This document shows positions 24,601 through 31,296 of a stretch of DNA of 64,000 nt, in pieces. A program made the position numbers and the translations under genes. The stretch's first letter is position 1; each line of letters begins with the position of its first letter. The notes under the pieces were generated by a model. It had not been told where the DNA came from and ran no database searches. It saw only the letters and a list, made by a program, of their open reading frames with translations. The stretch comes from Thalassobius sp. Cn5-15 (GTDB lineage: Bacteria > Pseudomonadota > Alphaproteobacteria > Rhodobacterales > Rhodobacteraceae), in contig NZ_JAKRGF010000007.1 in assembly GCF_022347685.1 (NCBI RefSeq), positions 1 through 64,000 of the forward strand, read 5' to 3'.

Positions 24601-27204
24601 ATGAACGATTTTGACGAATTCGACGCCTTTGAGGGCGCATCTGTCGGCGGCTCGCTGTCCCAACGCGCTATGGCCTCCCGCCCTGCGCCCTATCTTGATG
24701 ATCTGAACCCAGCCCAACGCGCCGCGGTAGAGGCGCTGGATGGCCCCGTCCTGATGCTGGCGGGCGCTGGCACCGGCAAGACCAAGGCGCTGACCACACG
24801 GATTGTGCATCTTCTGAACACCGGCCGCGCCCATCCGGGGCAGATCCTGTCGGTGACCTTCACCAACAAGGCTGCACGGGAGATGAAGGACCGTGTGGGA
24901 CGCCTTCTGGGTCAGCAGGTGGAGGGGATGCCGTGGCTTGGCACCTTCCATTCAATTTGTGTGAAGATCCTGCGCCGTCACGCTGAACTGGTTACGCTGG
25001 ATCTGGCGCTGGGCCGTGCTGAGGATCCGATTGCGCAGCTGCACAATGATGACTCGGTGATCGAGGATCTGGGCGGCCGCCCAATCCCCGGTGCGCAGGG
25101 TCCGCAGGGGCATCTGAAAAGCAACTTCACCATTCTGGACACTGACGACCAGAACCGCCTGCTGAAACAGCTGATCGAGGCGTCGGGAATGGATGTCAAA
25201 CGCTGGCCAGCGCGGCAGCTTTCGGGGATTATTGATCATTGGAAGAACCGCGCATGGACACCGGAACAGGTGCCCACGTCTGAGGCGGCTGCGTTCAACA
25301 ATCGCGGTATTGAGCTATACGCGCAATATCAGCGTCGCTTGATCGAGCTGAATGCCTGTGACTTCGGCGATCTGTTGTTGCATGTGGTGTCGATCTATCA
25401 GCGCTATCCTGATCTGCTGGAACAATATCGCCGCCGCTTCCGCTATATTCTGGTGGACGAATATCAGGATACCAACGTGGCGCAGTACCTATGGCTGCGT
25501 CTGTTGGCAGGTGGGCACAAAAACATCTGCTGCGTTGGCGATGATGATCAGTCGATCTATGGCTGGCGCGGCGCCGAGGTGGGCAATATCCTGCGGTTTG
25601 AAAAGGATTTTCCGGGGGCGGAGGTGATCCGTCTGGAACAGAACTACCGCTCCACCCCGCATATTCTGGCGGCGGCTTCGGCGGTGATTGCCAACAATTC
25701 TAACCGTTTGGGCAAGACGCTGCACACCGAACGTGACGACGGCAAGAAAGTTCTGCTGAAAGGGATCTGGGACGGCGAAGAAGAAGCGCGCTGGATCGGC
25801 GAAGAGATTGAGGCCTACCAGAAGGGCAGTCGTGGCATGCGTCCCTATAGCCTTGATGATATGGCCATCCTTGTCCGCGCCTCGCACCAGATGCGGGCGT
25901 TTGAGGATCGCTTTCTCACCATCGGGTTGCCGTATCGCGTCATCGGCGGCCCACGCTTTTATGAACGGATGGAGATCCGCGATGCCATGGCCTATTTCCG
26001 GCTGGTGACATCGCCCAGCGATGATCTGGCGTTCGAGCGGATCGTGAACACGCCCAAACGTGGTCTGGGTGATAAGGCGCAGCAGACCATTCAACGATCC
26101 GCCCGTGAAAACGGTGTGTCGCTTCTGGACGGGGCGCGCCTGGCATTGGATGACGGTCTGATCAAGGGCAAAGGCGGCACCAATCTACGTCGATTGGTGG
26201 ATGATTTGGCCCGTTGGAATGCGCTGATCCCTGTTCCGGTCACGCCCTATCAGGATGTGGACCCCGATATTCTGGACGATGGGGAGCCGGTCTTTGCGGA
26301 GACTGGTTATCAACCGGAGCAGGCCGCGCGCGCGAAGGCGACACAATCCGATTTCACCCATGTCGATCTGGCCGAGATGATCCTCGACGAATCCGGCTAC
26401 ACAACCATGTGGCAGAACGACAAAACGCCCGAAGCACCGGGGCGGTTGGAAAACCTCAAGGAACTGGTTGGCCAGCTCGATAACTTTGAAAACATTCAGG
26501 GTTTCCTCGAACACGTCTCTCTCGTCATGGACAATGAGAAGGGCGATGACGTGCCTAAGGTGTCGATCATGACCCTGCATGCCGCCAAGGGTCTGGAATT
26601 TCCCGTTGTCTTTTTGCCAGGTTGGGAAGACGGGCTGTTTCCGTCGCAACGCTCGATGGATGAAAGCGGCACGAAGGGGTTGGAGGAAGAGCGCCGGCTG
26701 GCTTATGTGGGCATCACCCGCGCCGAAGAGCTGTGCACTATTTCATATGCTGACAACCGCCGCATATATGGTCAATGGCAGTCTCAGCTGGTTTCGCGTT
26801 TCAGAGATGAGCTGCCGGTAGAGCACGTCGAGGTGCTGACCGGATCTGGGTATGCAGGCGGCGGATATGGCGGCGTCGGTCATGACTATGGCGCGTCCAC
26901 CATCGACCGCCGGGTTGCGGAGGCAGATGCCTATAACTCCCCCGGGTGGAAACGGATGCAGGCACGCAGTCAGCAGCGTCCGCTGAGCCAGCCGAAGGAA
27001 AACCGCAACACCATCATCGACCTGCAGGCGATCAGCGCCTACACGCTGGGCGATCGGGTCTTTCACCAGAAATTCGGCTACGGCAGTATCACCGGCATCG
27101 AGGGCGATAAGCTGGAGATTGATTTTGAAAAAGCGGGCCCTAAAAAGGTGGTGGCCAAGTTTGTCACCAGTGCAGACAGCGCCGGCGGGGATGTGCCGTT
27201 CTAA
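24601..27204 (+). CDS. UvrD/PcrA-type ATP-dependent DNA helicase
   Basis: An 867-residue superfamily 1A 3'-5' helicase for repair and replication restart. Motifs: Q-motif LNPAQRAAVEA, Walker A AGAGTGKT, Ia VTFTNKAAREMKDR, Walker B DEYQDTN, III GDDDQSIYGWRGA, IV LEQNYRSTPHIL, V MTLHAAKGLEFP, and VI EERRLAYVGITRA. The C-terminal tail ends in a small Tudor-like domain (YTLGDRVFHQKFGYGSI), as in PcrA, where it contacts RNA polymerase. Slightly longer than E. coli UvrD because of the N-terminal Asp/Phe-rich segment. Between UvrD and PcrA I cannot decide from sequence alone. Confidence 0.95.
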   Translation: MNDFDEFDAFEGASVGGSLSQRAMASRPAPYLDDLNPAQRAAVEALDGPVLMLAGAGTGKTKALTTRIVHLLNTGRAHPGQILSVTFTNKAAREMKDRVGRLLGQQVEGMPWLGTFHSICVKILRRHAELVTLDLALGRAEDPIAQLHNDDSVIEDLGGRPIPGAQGPQGHLKSNFTILDTDDQNRLLKQLIEASGMDVKRWPARQLSGIIDHWKNRAWTPEQVPTSEAAAFNNRGIELYAQYQRRLIELNACDFGDLLLHVVSIYQRYPDLLEQYRRRFRYILVDEYQDTNVAQYLWLRLLAGGHKNICCVGDDDQSIYGWRGAEVGNILRFEKDFPGAEVIRLEQNYRSTPHILAAASAVIANNSNRLGKTLHTERDDGKKVLLKGIWDGEEEARWIGEEIEAYQKGSRGMRPYSLDDMAILVRASHQMRAFEDRFLTIGLPYRVIGGPRFYERMEIRDAMAYFRLVTSPSDDLAFERIVNTPKRGLGDKAQQTIQRSARENGVSLLDGARLALDDGLIKGKGGTNLRRLVDDLARWNALIPVPVTPYQDVDPDILDDGEPVFAETGYQPEQAARAKATQSDFTHVDLAEMILDESGYTTMWQNDKTPEAPGRLENLKELVGQLDNFENIQGFLEHVSLVMDNEKGDDVPKVSIMTLHAAKGLEFPVVFLPGWEDGLFPSQRSMDESGTKGLEEERRLAYVGITRAEELCTISYADNRRIYGQWQSQLVSRFRDELPVEHVEVLTGSGYAGGGYGGVGHDYGASTIDRRVAEADAYNSPGWKRMQARSQQRPLSQPKENRNTIIDLQAISAYTLGDRVFHQKFGYGSITGIEGDKLEIDFEKAGPKKVVAKFVTSADSAGGDVPF

Positions 27205-27232
27205 AAGACAAAAGTGTTAAGAGAATAGATAT

Positions 27233-28126
27233 ATGGGGAAAATTACCCTTCTCGATGGCGGCATCAGTCGTGAATTGGTGGTCTGCGGCGCCGAACTGAC
27301 GCAGCCGGAGTGGTCCGCAGGGGCGCTGATAGAAACGCCAGAGGCGGTGTTGGCGGCGCATTGTAATTTCGTCGCTGCAGGGGCGCAGGTGGTGACTGTG
27401 AATGCTTATGCGCTGGTGCCGTTCCACATTGGTGAAGCGCGTTTTGAAAGTCGCGGCGCGGATCTGGCCGATCAAGCTGCCCGTTTGGCGCGGCAGGCGG
27501 TGGAAGGCAGAGCGGTACAGGTTGCGGGCTGTATCCCGCCGTTGTTCGGGTCTTATGAACCACAACGTTTTGATGCACGACGCGCGCCAGCCATGCTGGA
27601 TCAGTTGATCACCGCGCAGTCACCCCATGTGGACCTGTGGCTGATTGAAACCACCTCCAGCCTAGAAGAAGCAGAGGCGGCGCTGACCGCGCTACGCGGA
27701 GAGGCGCGCCCTGTTTGGCTGGCCTTCACGCTACAGGATGACGCAATAGATGCGCCCGTGTTGCGGTCCGGCGAATCTGTAGCTGCGGCGGCGGAGTACG
27801 CTGCGCGTGCGGGTGTCGATGCGATTCTCTTTAACTGTTCTCAGCCAGAGGTGATGGCGGCGGCCGTCTCCATTACAGCGCGCGCGATCGCGGCGGTAGG
27901 GAGCAGCGCAGAGGTGGGTGTCTACGCCAACGCCTTTGACGATCACAAGGATGGCGGCGATCAGGGGGCCAACGATCAGATTACCGAATTGCGCCCCGAT
28001 ATGACGCCTGAGGCTTACCTTAGGTGGGCGGACACTTGGGTTGCAGCGGGTGCCACGATCATTGGCGGGTGCTGTGGCATCGGGCCAGATCATATCGCCG
28101 CGTTGCACGATCACTTTGCGGAGTGA
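27233..28126 (+). CDS. Homocysteine S-methyltransferase-family protein
   Basis: A 297-residue protein of the zinc-dependent methyltransferase family (MmuM/BHMT): LLDGGISREL at the start, the first zinc Cys in FNCSQPEVM and the paired Cys in IIGGCCGIGPDHI near the end. Members use S-methylmethionine or betaine to methylate homocysteine to methionine. Which donor is used here is unknown. It starts 28 bases after the helicase gene, on the same strand, and ends before a strong terminator. Confidence 0.9.
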   Translation: MGKITLLDGGISRELVVCGAELTQPEWSAGALIETPEAVLAAHCNFVAAGAQVVTVNAYALVPFHIGEARFESRGADLADQAARLARQAVEGRAVQVAGCIPPLFGSYEPQRFDARRAPAMLDQLITAQSPHVDLWLIETTSSLEEAEAALTALRGEARPVWLAFTLQDDAIDAPVLRSGESVAAAAEYAARAGVDAILFNCSQPEVMAAAVSITARAIAAVGSSAEVGVYANAFDDHKDGGDQGANDQITELRPDMTPEAYLRWADTWVAAGATIIGGCCGIGPDHIAALHDHFAE

Positions 28127-28169
28127 ACGGCTGCGAGGTCGTGCTGTGAGGACTTGTGTATCATTGAAC

Positions 28170-28195
28170 GGGCGCGATATGGTCGCGCCCTTTTT
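28170..28195 (+). terminator. Terminator after the homocysteine methyltransferase gene
   Basis: Eight-pair stem GGGCGCGA/TCGCGCCC (28170-28177 with 28183-28190) followed by TTTTT on the plus strand, 44 bases past the stop codon. Confidence 0.88.
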
Positions 28196-28225
28196 CGTGC
28201 GGTGCAGCTAAGTCTTTAGTTATGA

Positions 28226-28267
28226 ACAAAAAACGGCGGCGCCCAGGGAGGAGGAGGGTGCCGCCGT
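28226..28267 (-). terminator. Cuckoo hairpin 8, doubling as terminator of the DUF1127-array transcript
   Basis: Twelve pairs (28233-28244 with 28256-28267, one G-T), loop AGGGAGGAGGA on the plus strand, followed on the minus strand by TTTTTTGTTC. The sRNA fold itself has taken on the terminator role. Confidence 0.85.
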
Positions 28268-28274
28268 CTTTTTA

Positions 28275-28305
28275 GTGGGGCCCTCAGGAAGGAGGAGGAG
28301 AGCAC
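28275..28305 (-). ncRNA. Cuckoo hairpin 7 (degenerate)
   Basis: The loop motif is present (AGGAAGGAGGAGGA on the plus strand) but the stem is weak: only CTC/GAG and an outer GTG/CAC can pair. This copy looks decayed. Confidence 0.55.
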
Positions 28306-28333
28306 CGTATCCCAATCAATTCAGGTCAAAGAT

Positions 28334-28368
28334 GCGGCGACCTCAGGGAGGAGGAGAGAGGTCGCCGC
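28334..28368 (-). ncRNA. Cuckoo hairpin 6
   Basis: Eleven perfect pairs (28334-28344 with 28358-28368), standard loop at 28345-28357. Its stem closely resembles that of hairpin 4. Confidence 0.85.
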
Positions 28369-28376
28369 TCTTGACA

Positions 28377-28414
28377 ACGATCCGGAGCAAGGGAGGAGGA
28401 AAAGCCCCGATCGT
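28377..28414 (-). ncRNA. Cuckoo hairpin 5 (imperfect)
   Basis: Six outer pairs (28377-28382 with 28409-28414), a mismatch, four inner pairs with one bulged A, and a loop changed to AAGGGAGGAGGAAAA on the plus strand. An 82-base interval separates this loop from the previous one. Confidence 0.75.
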
Positions 28415-28459
28415 ATTCTGTTGTCCCCGCAGCGGTTTCGCCACGCCGGGCTGTCAGAT

Positions 28460-28494
28460 GCGGCACCTCCAGGGAGGAGGAGAGGAGGTGCCGC
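28460..28494 (-). ncRNA. Cuckoo hairpin 4
   Basis: Eleven perfect pairs (28460-28470 with 28484-28494), standard loop at 28471-28483. Confidence 0.85.
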
Positions 28495-28503
28495 TCTTGA
28501 CAA

Positions 28504-28538
28504 CGAAAGACCTCAGGGAGGAGGAGAGAGGTCTATCG
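28504..28538 (-). ncRNA. Cuckoo hairpin 3
   Basis: Seven pairs next to the loop (28508-28514 with 28528-28534), one mismatch, three outer pairs. Standard loop at 28515-28527. Confidence 0.82.
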
Positions 28539-28546
28539 TATCTGGG

Positions 28547-28583
28547 TGCGGCGTCCTCAGGGAGGAGGAGAGAGAACGCCGCA
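28547..28583 (-). ncRNA. Cuckoo hairpin 2
   Basis: Eight outer pairs (28547-28554 with 28576-28583), one mismatch, three inner pairs, standard loop at 28559-28571. Confidence 0.82.
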
Positions 28584-28587
28584 GATT

Positions 28588-28622
28588 TCAGACGCTTCAG
28601 GGAGGAGGAGAGAAGCGTCTGG
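28588..28622 (-). ncRNA. Cuckoo hairpin 1 (nearest the DUF1127 gene)
   Basis: Ten perfect pairs (28589-28598 with 28612-28621) plus a terminal G-T pair, standard 13-base loop. It begins four bases after the DUF1127 stop codon, so the mRNA and the array are certainly one transcript. Confidence 0.85.
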
Positions 28623-28626
28623 AACC

Positions 28627-28851
28627 TTAAACTCGTGTGTCGCGGTATGCTGCTTCCCATGCGATGGAGCGCAGCTGGCTGCGGTGATACCCCAGATCAG
28701 CCAGGTCCCGATTGCTCAGAACCGACATTTCACTGATGGTTTTGCGATACACCTTGCGACGGGCCAAACGGTCGCGCAGATCCTGAATCAGCACCGCAAA
28801 GCGGTCTGCGATGTCAAAGGAGTGGCTGCGATCTGTAGCGGCGTGTGCCAT
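28627..28851 (-). CDS. DUF1127 small basic protein (CcaF1-like)
   Basis: A 74-residue protein with the C-terminal DUF1127 motif: TISEMSVLSNRDLADLGYHRSQLRSIAWEAAY. In Rhodobacter sphaeroides the DUF1127 protein CcaF1 is encoded just before the CcsR RNAs, is induced by stress sigma factors and binds RNA, affecting maturation of those RNAs. The same arrangement here (protein, then hairpin array, one terminator) supports the same role. The N-terminus is longer than the shortest 45-residue members, with an amphipathic helix (DIADRFAVLIQDLRDRLARR). Confidence 0.9.
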   Translation of the reverse strand: MAHAATDRSHSFDIADRFAVLIQDLRDRLARRKVYRKTISEMSVLSNRDLADLGYHRSQLRSIAWEAAYRDTRV

Positions 28852-29170
28852 TTCAGTGTCTCTTTTTGTTTAGTGGCGCCGCATATTGGCACCGTGTTTG
28901 TTTCGATGAATTGAATATGGGGGCTTTGCTGCGGCTGCACAATCCCCGATGCTGCAACGCAGCCATGCAGCTAATGCATATGCAAAGCTGACCTATTTTC
29001 CCCTGCGTCATTTTTTGGCATATCGGGTGCTAAGTCGCTGAAACATAATGCTTTGATGGATTTCAGGGCAGTTTTTTTGATTTTTCTGGGTTTCACCATC
29101 GCCTTGAAACTGGCGTAGTCTGAAGCGCATTTGCTGCAAGAATCAGCAGTTAGAAAATGAGGGAACGCGC
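28852..29170. other. 319-base divergent intergenic region (DUF1127 / mrp)
   Basis: Apart from the possible stress promoter near 28883-28910 nothing definite was seen. It must carry promoters for both directions. It is more AT-rich than the flanks. Confidence 0.4.
28883..28910 (-). promoter_or_regulatory. Possible stress-sigma (RpoH-like) promoter of the DUF1127-array operon
   Basis: On the minus strand ATCGAAAC is followed after about 12 bases by CCAATAT, which loosely fits an RpoH-type promoter (TTGAA and CCATAT-like boxes). It would place the RNA start about 25 bases before the start codon. In Rhodobacter the orthologous operon is under RpoHI/RpoHII; the boxes here are imperfect. Confidence 0.3.
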
Positions 29171-30244
29171 ATGGCTCTGGCCAGAACTGATATTGAAACT
29201 GTGCTGCAGCAGATTGATCTGCCCGGCGGCGGCACATTGGTGAGTCGCGACATGCTGCGCGCAGTGCAGATCGACGGCGGCGAGGTCCGTTTTGTGATTG
29301 AGGCGGCCAGCCCAGAAGAAGCGCGCCATATGGAACCATTGCGGGCGGCGGCGGAACGCTGTGTCGCTGCATTGCCGGGTGTCGATAAGGTTACGGTGGC
29401 GCTTACCGCTCACGGGCCGGCCGCGCCGGCCAAACCAGCGCCTAGCCTGAAGGTCGGCGGCCATCCACAGCCGCAGGCCGGTCCGATGAAGCCCTCGGGT
29501 GTTGATCGCATCCTTGTGGTTGGGTCTGGTAAGGGCGGTGTTGGGAAGTCCACAGTGTCTGCGAACCTTGCCGTTGCGCTGGCGAAACAGGGACGGCGCG
29601 TGGGCCTGCTTGATGCAGATATCTACGGCCCGTCTCAGCCGCGGATGATGGGCGTGTCGAAACGACCCGCCAGCCCTGATGGCAAAACGATTGAACCGCT
29701 GACAGCGCACGGTGTCACTGTGATGTCTATCGGTCTGATGCTGGACCCGGATAAGGCTGTGGTCTGGCGGGGACCGATGCTAATGGGGGCGCTGCAACAG
29801 ATGCTGGGGCAAGTGAACTGGGGCGAGCTGGATGTGCTGATCGTCGATTTGCCGCCCGGCACTGGTGATGTGCAGTTGACCCTGTGTCAGCGCGCAGTGC
29901 TGACCGGCGCCATTATTGTATCGACCCCTCAGGATGTCGCGTTAATCGATGCACGCAAGGCGATTGATATGTTCAACACGCTGAATACGCCGATCCTTGG
30001 CATGGTGGAAAACATGTCGATGTTTCTCTGCCCCGAATGCGGTCATGAAACCCACATCTTTGGCCACGGTGGCGTGGCGAAAGAGGCCGCTGATATGGGG
30101 GTACCGCTGCTGGCTCAGTTGCCGATTGACCTGGACACACGTCTGGGTGGCGATGGTGGCGCGCCGGTGGCACTTGGCGATAGTCCCGTGGCAGAGGCGT
30201 ATGCCAAATTGGCGAGCGGTCTGGTCAAGGGCGGCATGGCCTGA
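29171..30244 (+). CDS. mrp: Mrp/NBP35-family iron-sulfur carrier ATPase
   Basis: A 357-residue P-loop ATPase that carries and hands over 4Fe-4S clusters. An N-terminal MIP18-like region (about 1-85: IETVLQQIDLPGGGTLVSRDML) is followed, after a Pro/Ala-rich linker, by the Mrp domain with the deviant Walker A GSGKGGVGKSTVSANLA, LLDADIYGPSQPRM, VDLPPGTGDVQL and the cluster-binding CPECG. Length and order are standard. It has its own terminator just downstream. Confidence 0.95.
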   Translation: MALARTDIETVLQQIDLPGGGTLVSRDMLRAVQIDGGEVRFVIEAASPEEARHMEPLRAAAERCVAALPGVDKVTVALTAHGPAAPAKPAPSLKVGGHPQPQAGPMKPSGVDRILVVGSGKGGVGKSTVSANLAVALAKQGRRVGLLDADIYGPSQPRMMGVSKRPASPDGKTIEPLTAHGVTVMSIGLMLDPDKAVVWRGPMLMGALQQMLGQVNWGELDVLIVDLPPGTGDVQLTLCQRAVLTGAIIVSTPQDVALIDARKAIDMFNTLNTPILGMVENMSMFLCPECGHETHIFGHGGVAKEAADMGVPLLAQLPIDLDTRLGGDGGAPVALGDSPVAEAYAKLASGLVKGGMA

Positions 30245-30264
30245 TGTCGAATGCGAGGAACGGC

Positions 30265-30290
30265 AAAAGGGCGCTGCGGCGCCCTTTTTT
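30265..30290 (+). terminator. Terminator after mrp
   Basis: Stem GGGCGC/GCGCCC (30269-30274 with 30279-30284), extended by A-T pairs and ending in TTTTTT, 20 bases past the stop codon. Confidence 0.85.
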
Positions 30291-30314
30291 GTGACCGATT
30301 GACGAAGATTGCGT

Positions 30315-31127
30315 TTAGGCGGCTAGGATGGCCGGAGCTGCCTGCGCTGTGAGGTCAGGGGCGGGTTGATAAAGGTCCGCCATAGTGACGAAATCGAACG
30401 CGTGGGCCTGCGCCAATGCAAGGATGCCCTCTAAATCATCGCTAGAGCAGCGCATTTTTGCAAACTTGTTCCCCGTAGTGCCAAGGAAATGGCCGCATGT
30501 CACACCGACCCCGCCTTGCTCCTTCAGCCATGAAAAGCGATCAGCGTAATAGGCGCTGTCCAGGTTCATGCCGGTTTTGTCGGTGAAGCAGTAGGTGTTC
30601 ACCGTACGGTTTGCGTAGCGTTTGCTGAGGGAGTCTTTGAAGTGCTCATAAGGTCCTTCAAGGCGCAGAATATCAAACCGCTCCAGCAGGGGTTCAATCA
30701 GTTTTGGGCGGAACCGGAAGTAGGGGAAAGAGAAGCTGCGCGGATCAAGGCCAAGATCATTCATCGCCTCAAGCCCTTGGTCGATCTGGTCATCCAGATA
30801 GTCCTCAAGGCTGTGGGATTGCAGGTATTTAGGTAAACGCACATGCTGACGGGTGTGAAACCCGATTTCGTGACCGCGATCCTGTATCTGATGCAGCATG
30901 TCGCGCTCTTTGGCGCTGATGCGTTCGGGCCAGCACAGGAAAAATGTTGCTTTGGCGCCGTATTTGTCAAATAGATCCAGATGATCGAACCACGACTGAA
31001 CGAAGTTGTCGTCAAAGGTCAGGCACAGGGCGGGGCGTGCCTCAACCGTTTGCGGCTGCATGGCCATTGCCTGCGCCGCCAGTGTGGCATCGGGGGACAG
31101 GGTGGTTTGGGCCGGAATATAGGTCAT
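30315..31127 (-). CDS. Polysaccharide deacetylase-family (NodB/CE4) protein
   Basis: A 270-residue protein with the CE4 fold. Motif 1 CLTFDDNF has the catalytic base Asp and the metal Asp; motif 2 is GFHTRQH; motif 3 SFPYFRFRP resembles the substrate-groove Arg motif. It has no signal peptide, so the substrate would be cytoplasmic or the protein leaves by another route. Start at 31127 (MTYIPAQTTL) because GGAGG lies nine bases upstream; a GTG two codons earlier is too close to it. Function beyond amide hydrolysis of an N-acetylated sugar or related substrate cannot be told. Confidence 0.8.
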   Translation of the reverse strand: MTYIPAQTTLSPDATLAAQAMAMQPQTVEARPALCLTFDDNFVQSWFDHLDLFDKYGAKATFFLCWPERISAKERDMLHQIQDRGHEIGFHTRQHVRLPKYLQSHSLEDYLDDQIDQGLEAMNDLGLDPRSFSFPYFRFRPKLIEPLLERFDILRLEGPYEHFKDSLSKRYANRTVNTYCFTDKTGMNLDSAYYADRFSWLKEQGGVGVTCGHFLGTTGNKFAKMRCSSDDLEGILALAQAHAFDFVTMADLYQPAPDLTAQAAPAILAA

Positions 31128-31267
31128 CTGCACGTTCCTCCGCGAAAGCTATCCATCGTTGGACGCAGTTTTCGTAGAAGAATGTGGCAAACTCTGGGCG
31201 GTCTTGGGCCGGGTTTAGGGAATGTTCAGGATCTGGCAACAAAGGCCTGCGGCGAGGCGGCGCATAA

Positions 31268-31291
31268 AAAACGGGGCCGAGGCCCCGTTTT
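31268..31291 (-). terminator. Terminator after the DEAD-box gene (bidirectional)
   Basis: Eleven-pair stem AAAACGGGGCC/GGCCCCGTTTT (31268-31278 with 31281-31291) with T runs on both strands, six bases past the stop codon of the minus-strand helicase gene. Confidence 0.85.
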
Positions 31292-31296
31292 CAACA

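Larger units (their letters stand above)
28233..28622 (-). ncRNA. Array of eight CcsR/Cuckoo-type RNA hairpins
   Basis: Directly after the DUF1127 gene, eight stem-loops follow in 390 bases on the minus strand, about 40-80 bases apart. Each loop shows the RNA sequence CCUCCUCC, six of them as the same 13-base UCUCCUCCUCCCU, while the stems differ in sequence, so the loop is conserved and the stems covary. The last is a terminator. In Rhodobacter the CcsR RNAs (conserved CCUCCUCCC motif, stress-induced), also called Cuckoo RNAs, follow a DUF1127 gene in the same way and are made by cutting one precursor. The loop resembles the 16S anti-Shine-Dalgarno sequence and could pair with ribosome-binding sites. 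Eight copies is more than the four in R. sphaeroides. Confidence 0.88.

Noticed and set aside
28233-28622. GGAGGAGGA words on the plus strand as ribosome-binding sites or a CRISPR-like repeat
   Set aside because: Each lies in the loop of a stem whose sequence differs from the others, the only terminator T tract is on the minus strand, and a DUF1127 gene lies directly upstream on that strand. No constant repeat/spacer layout exists.
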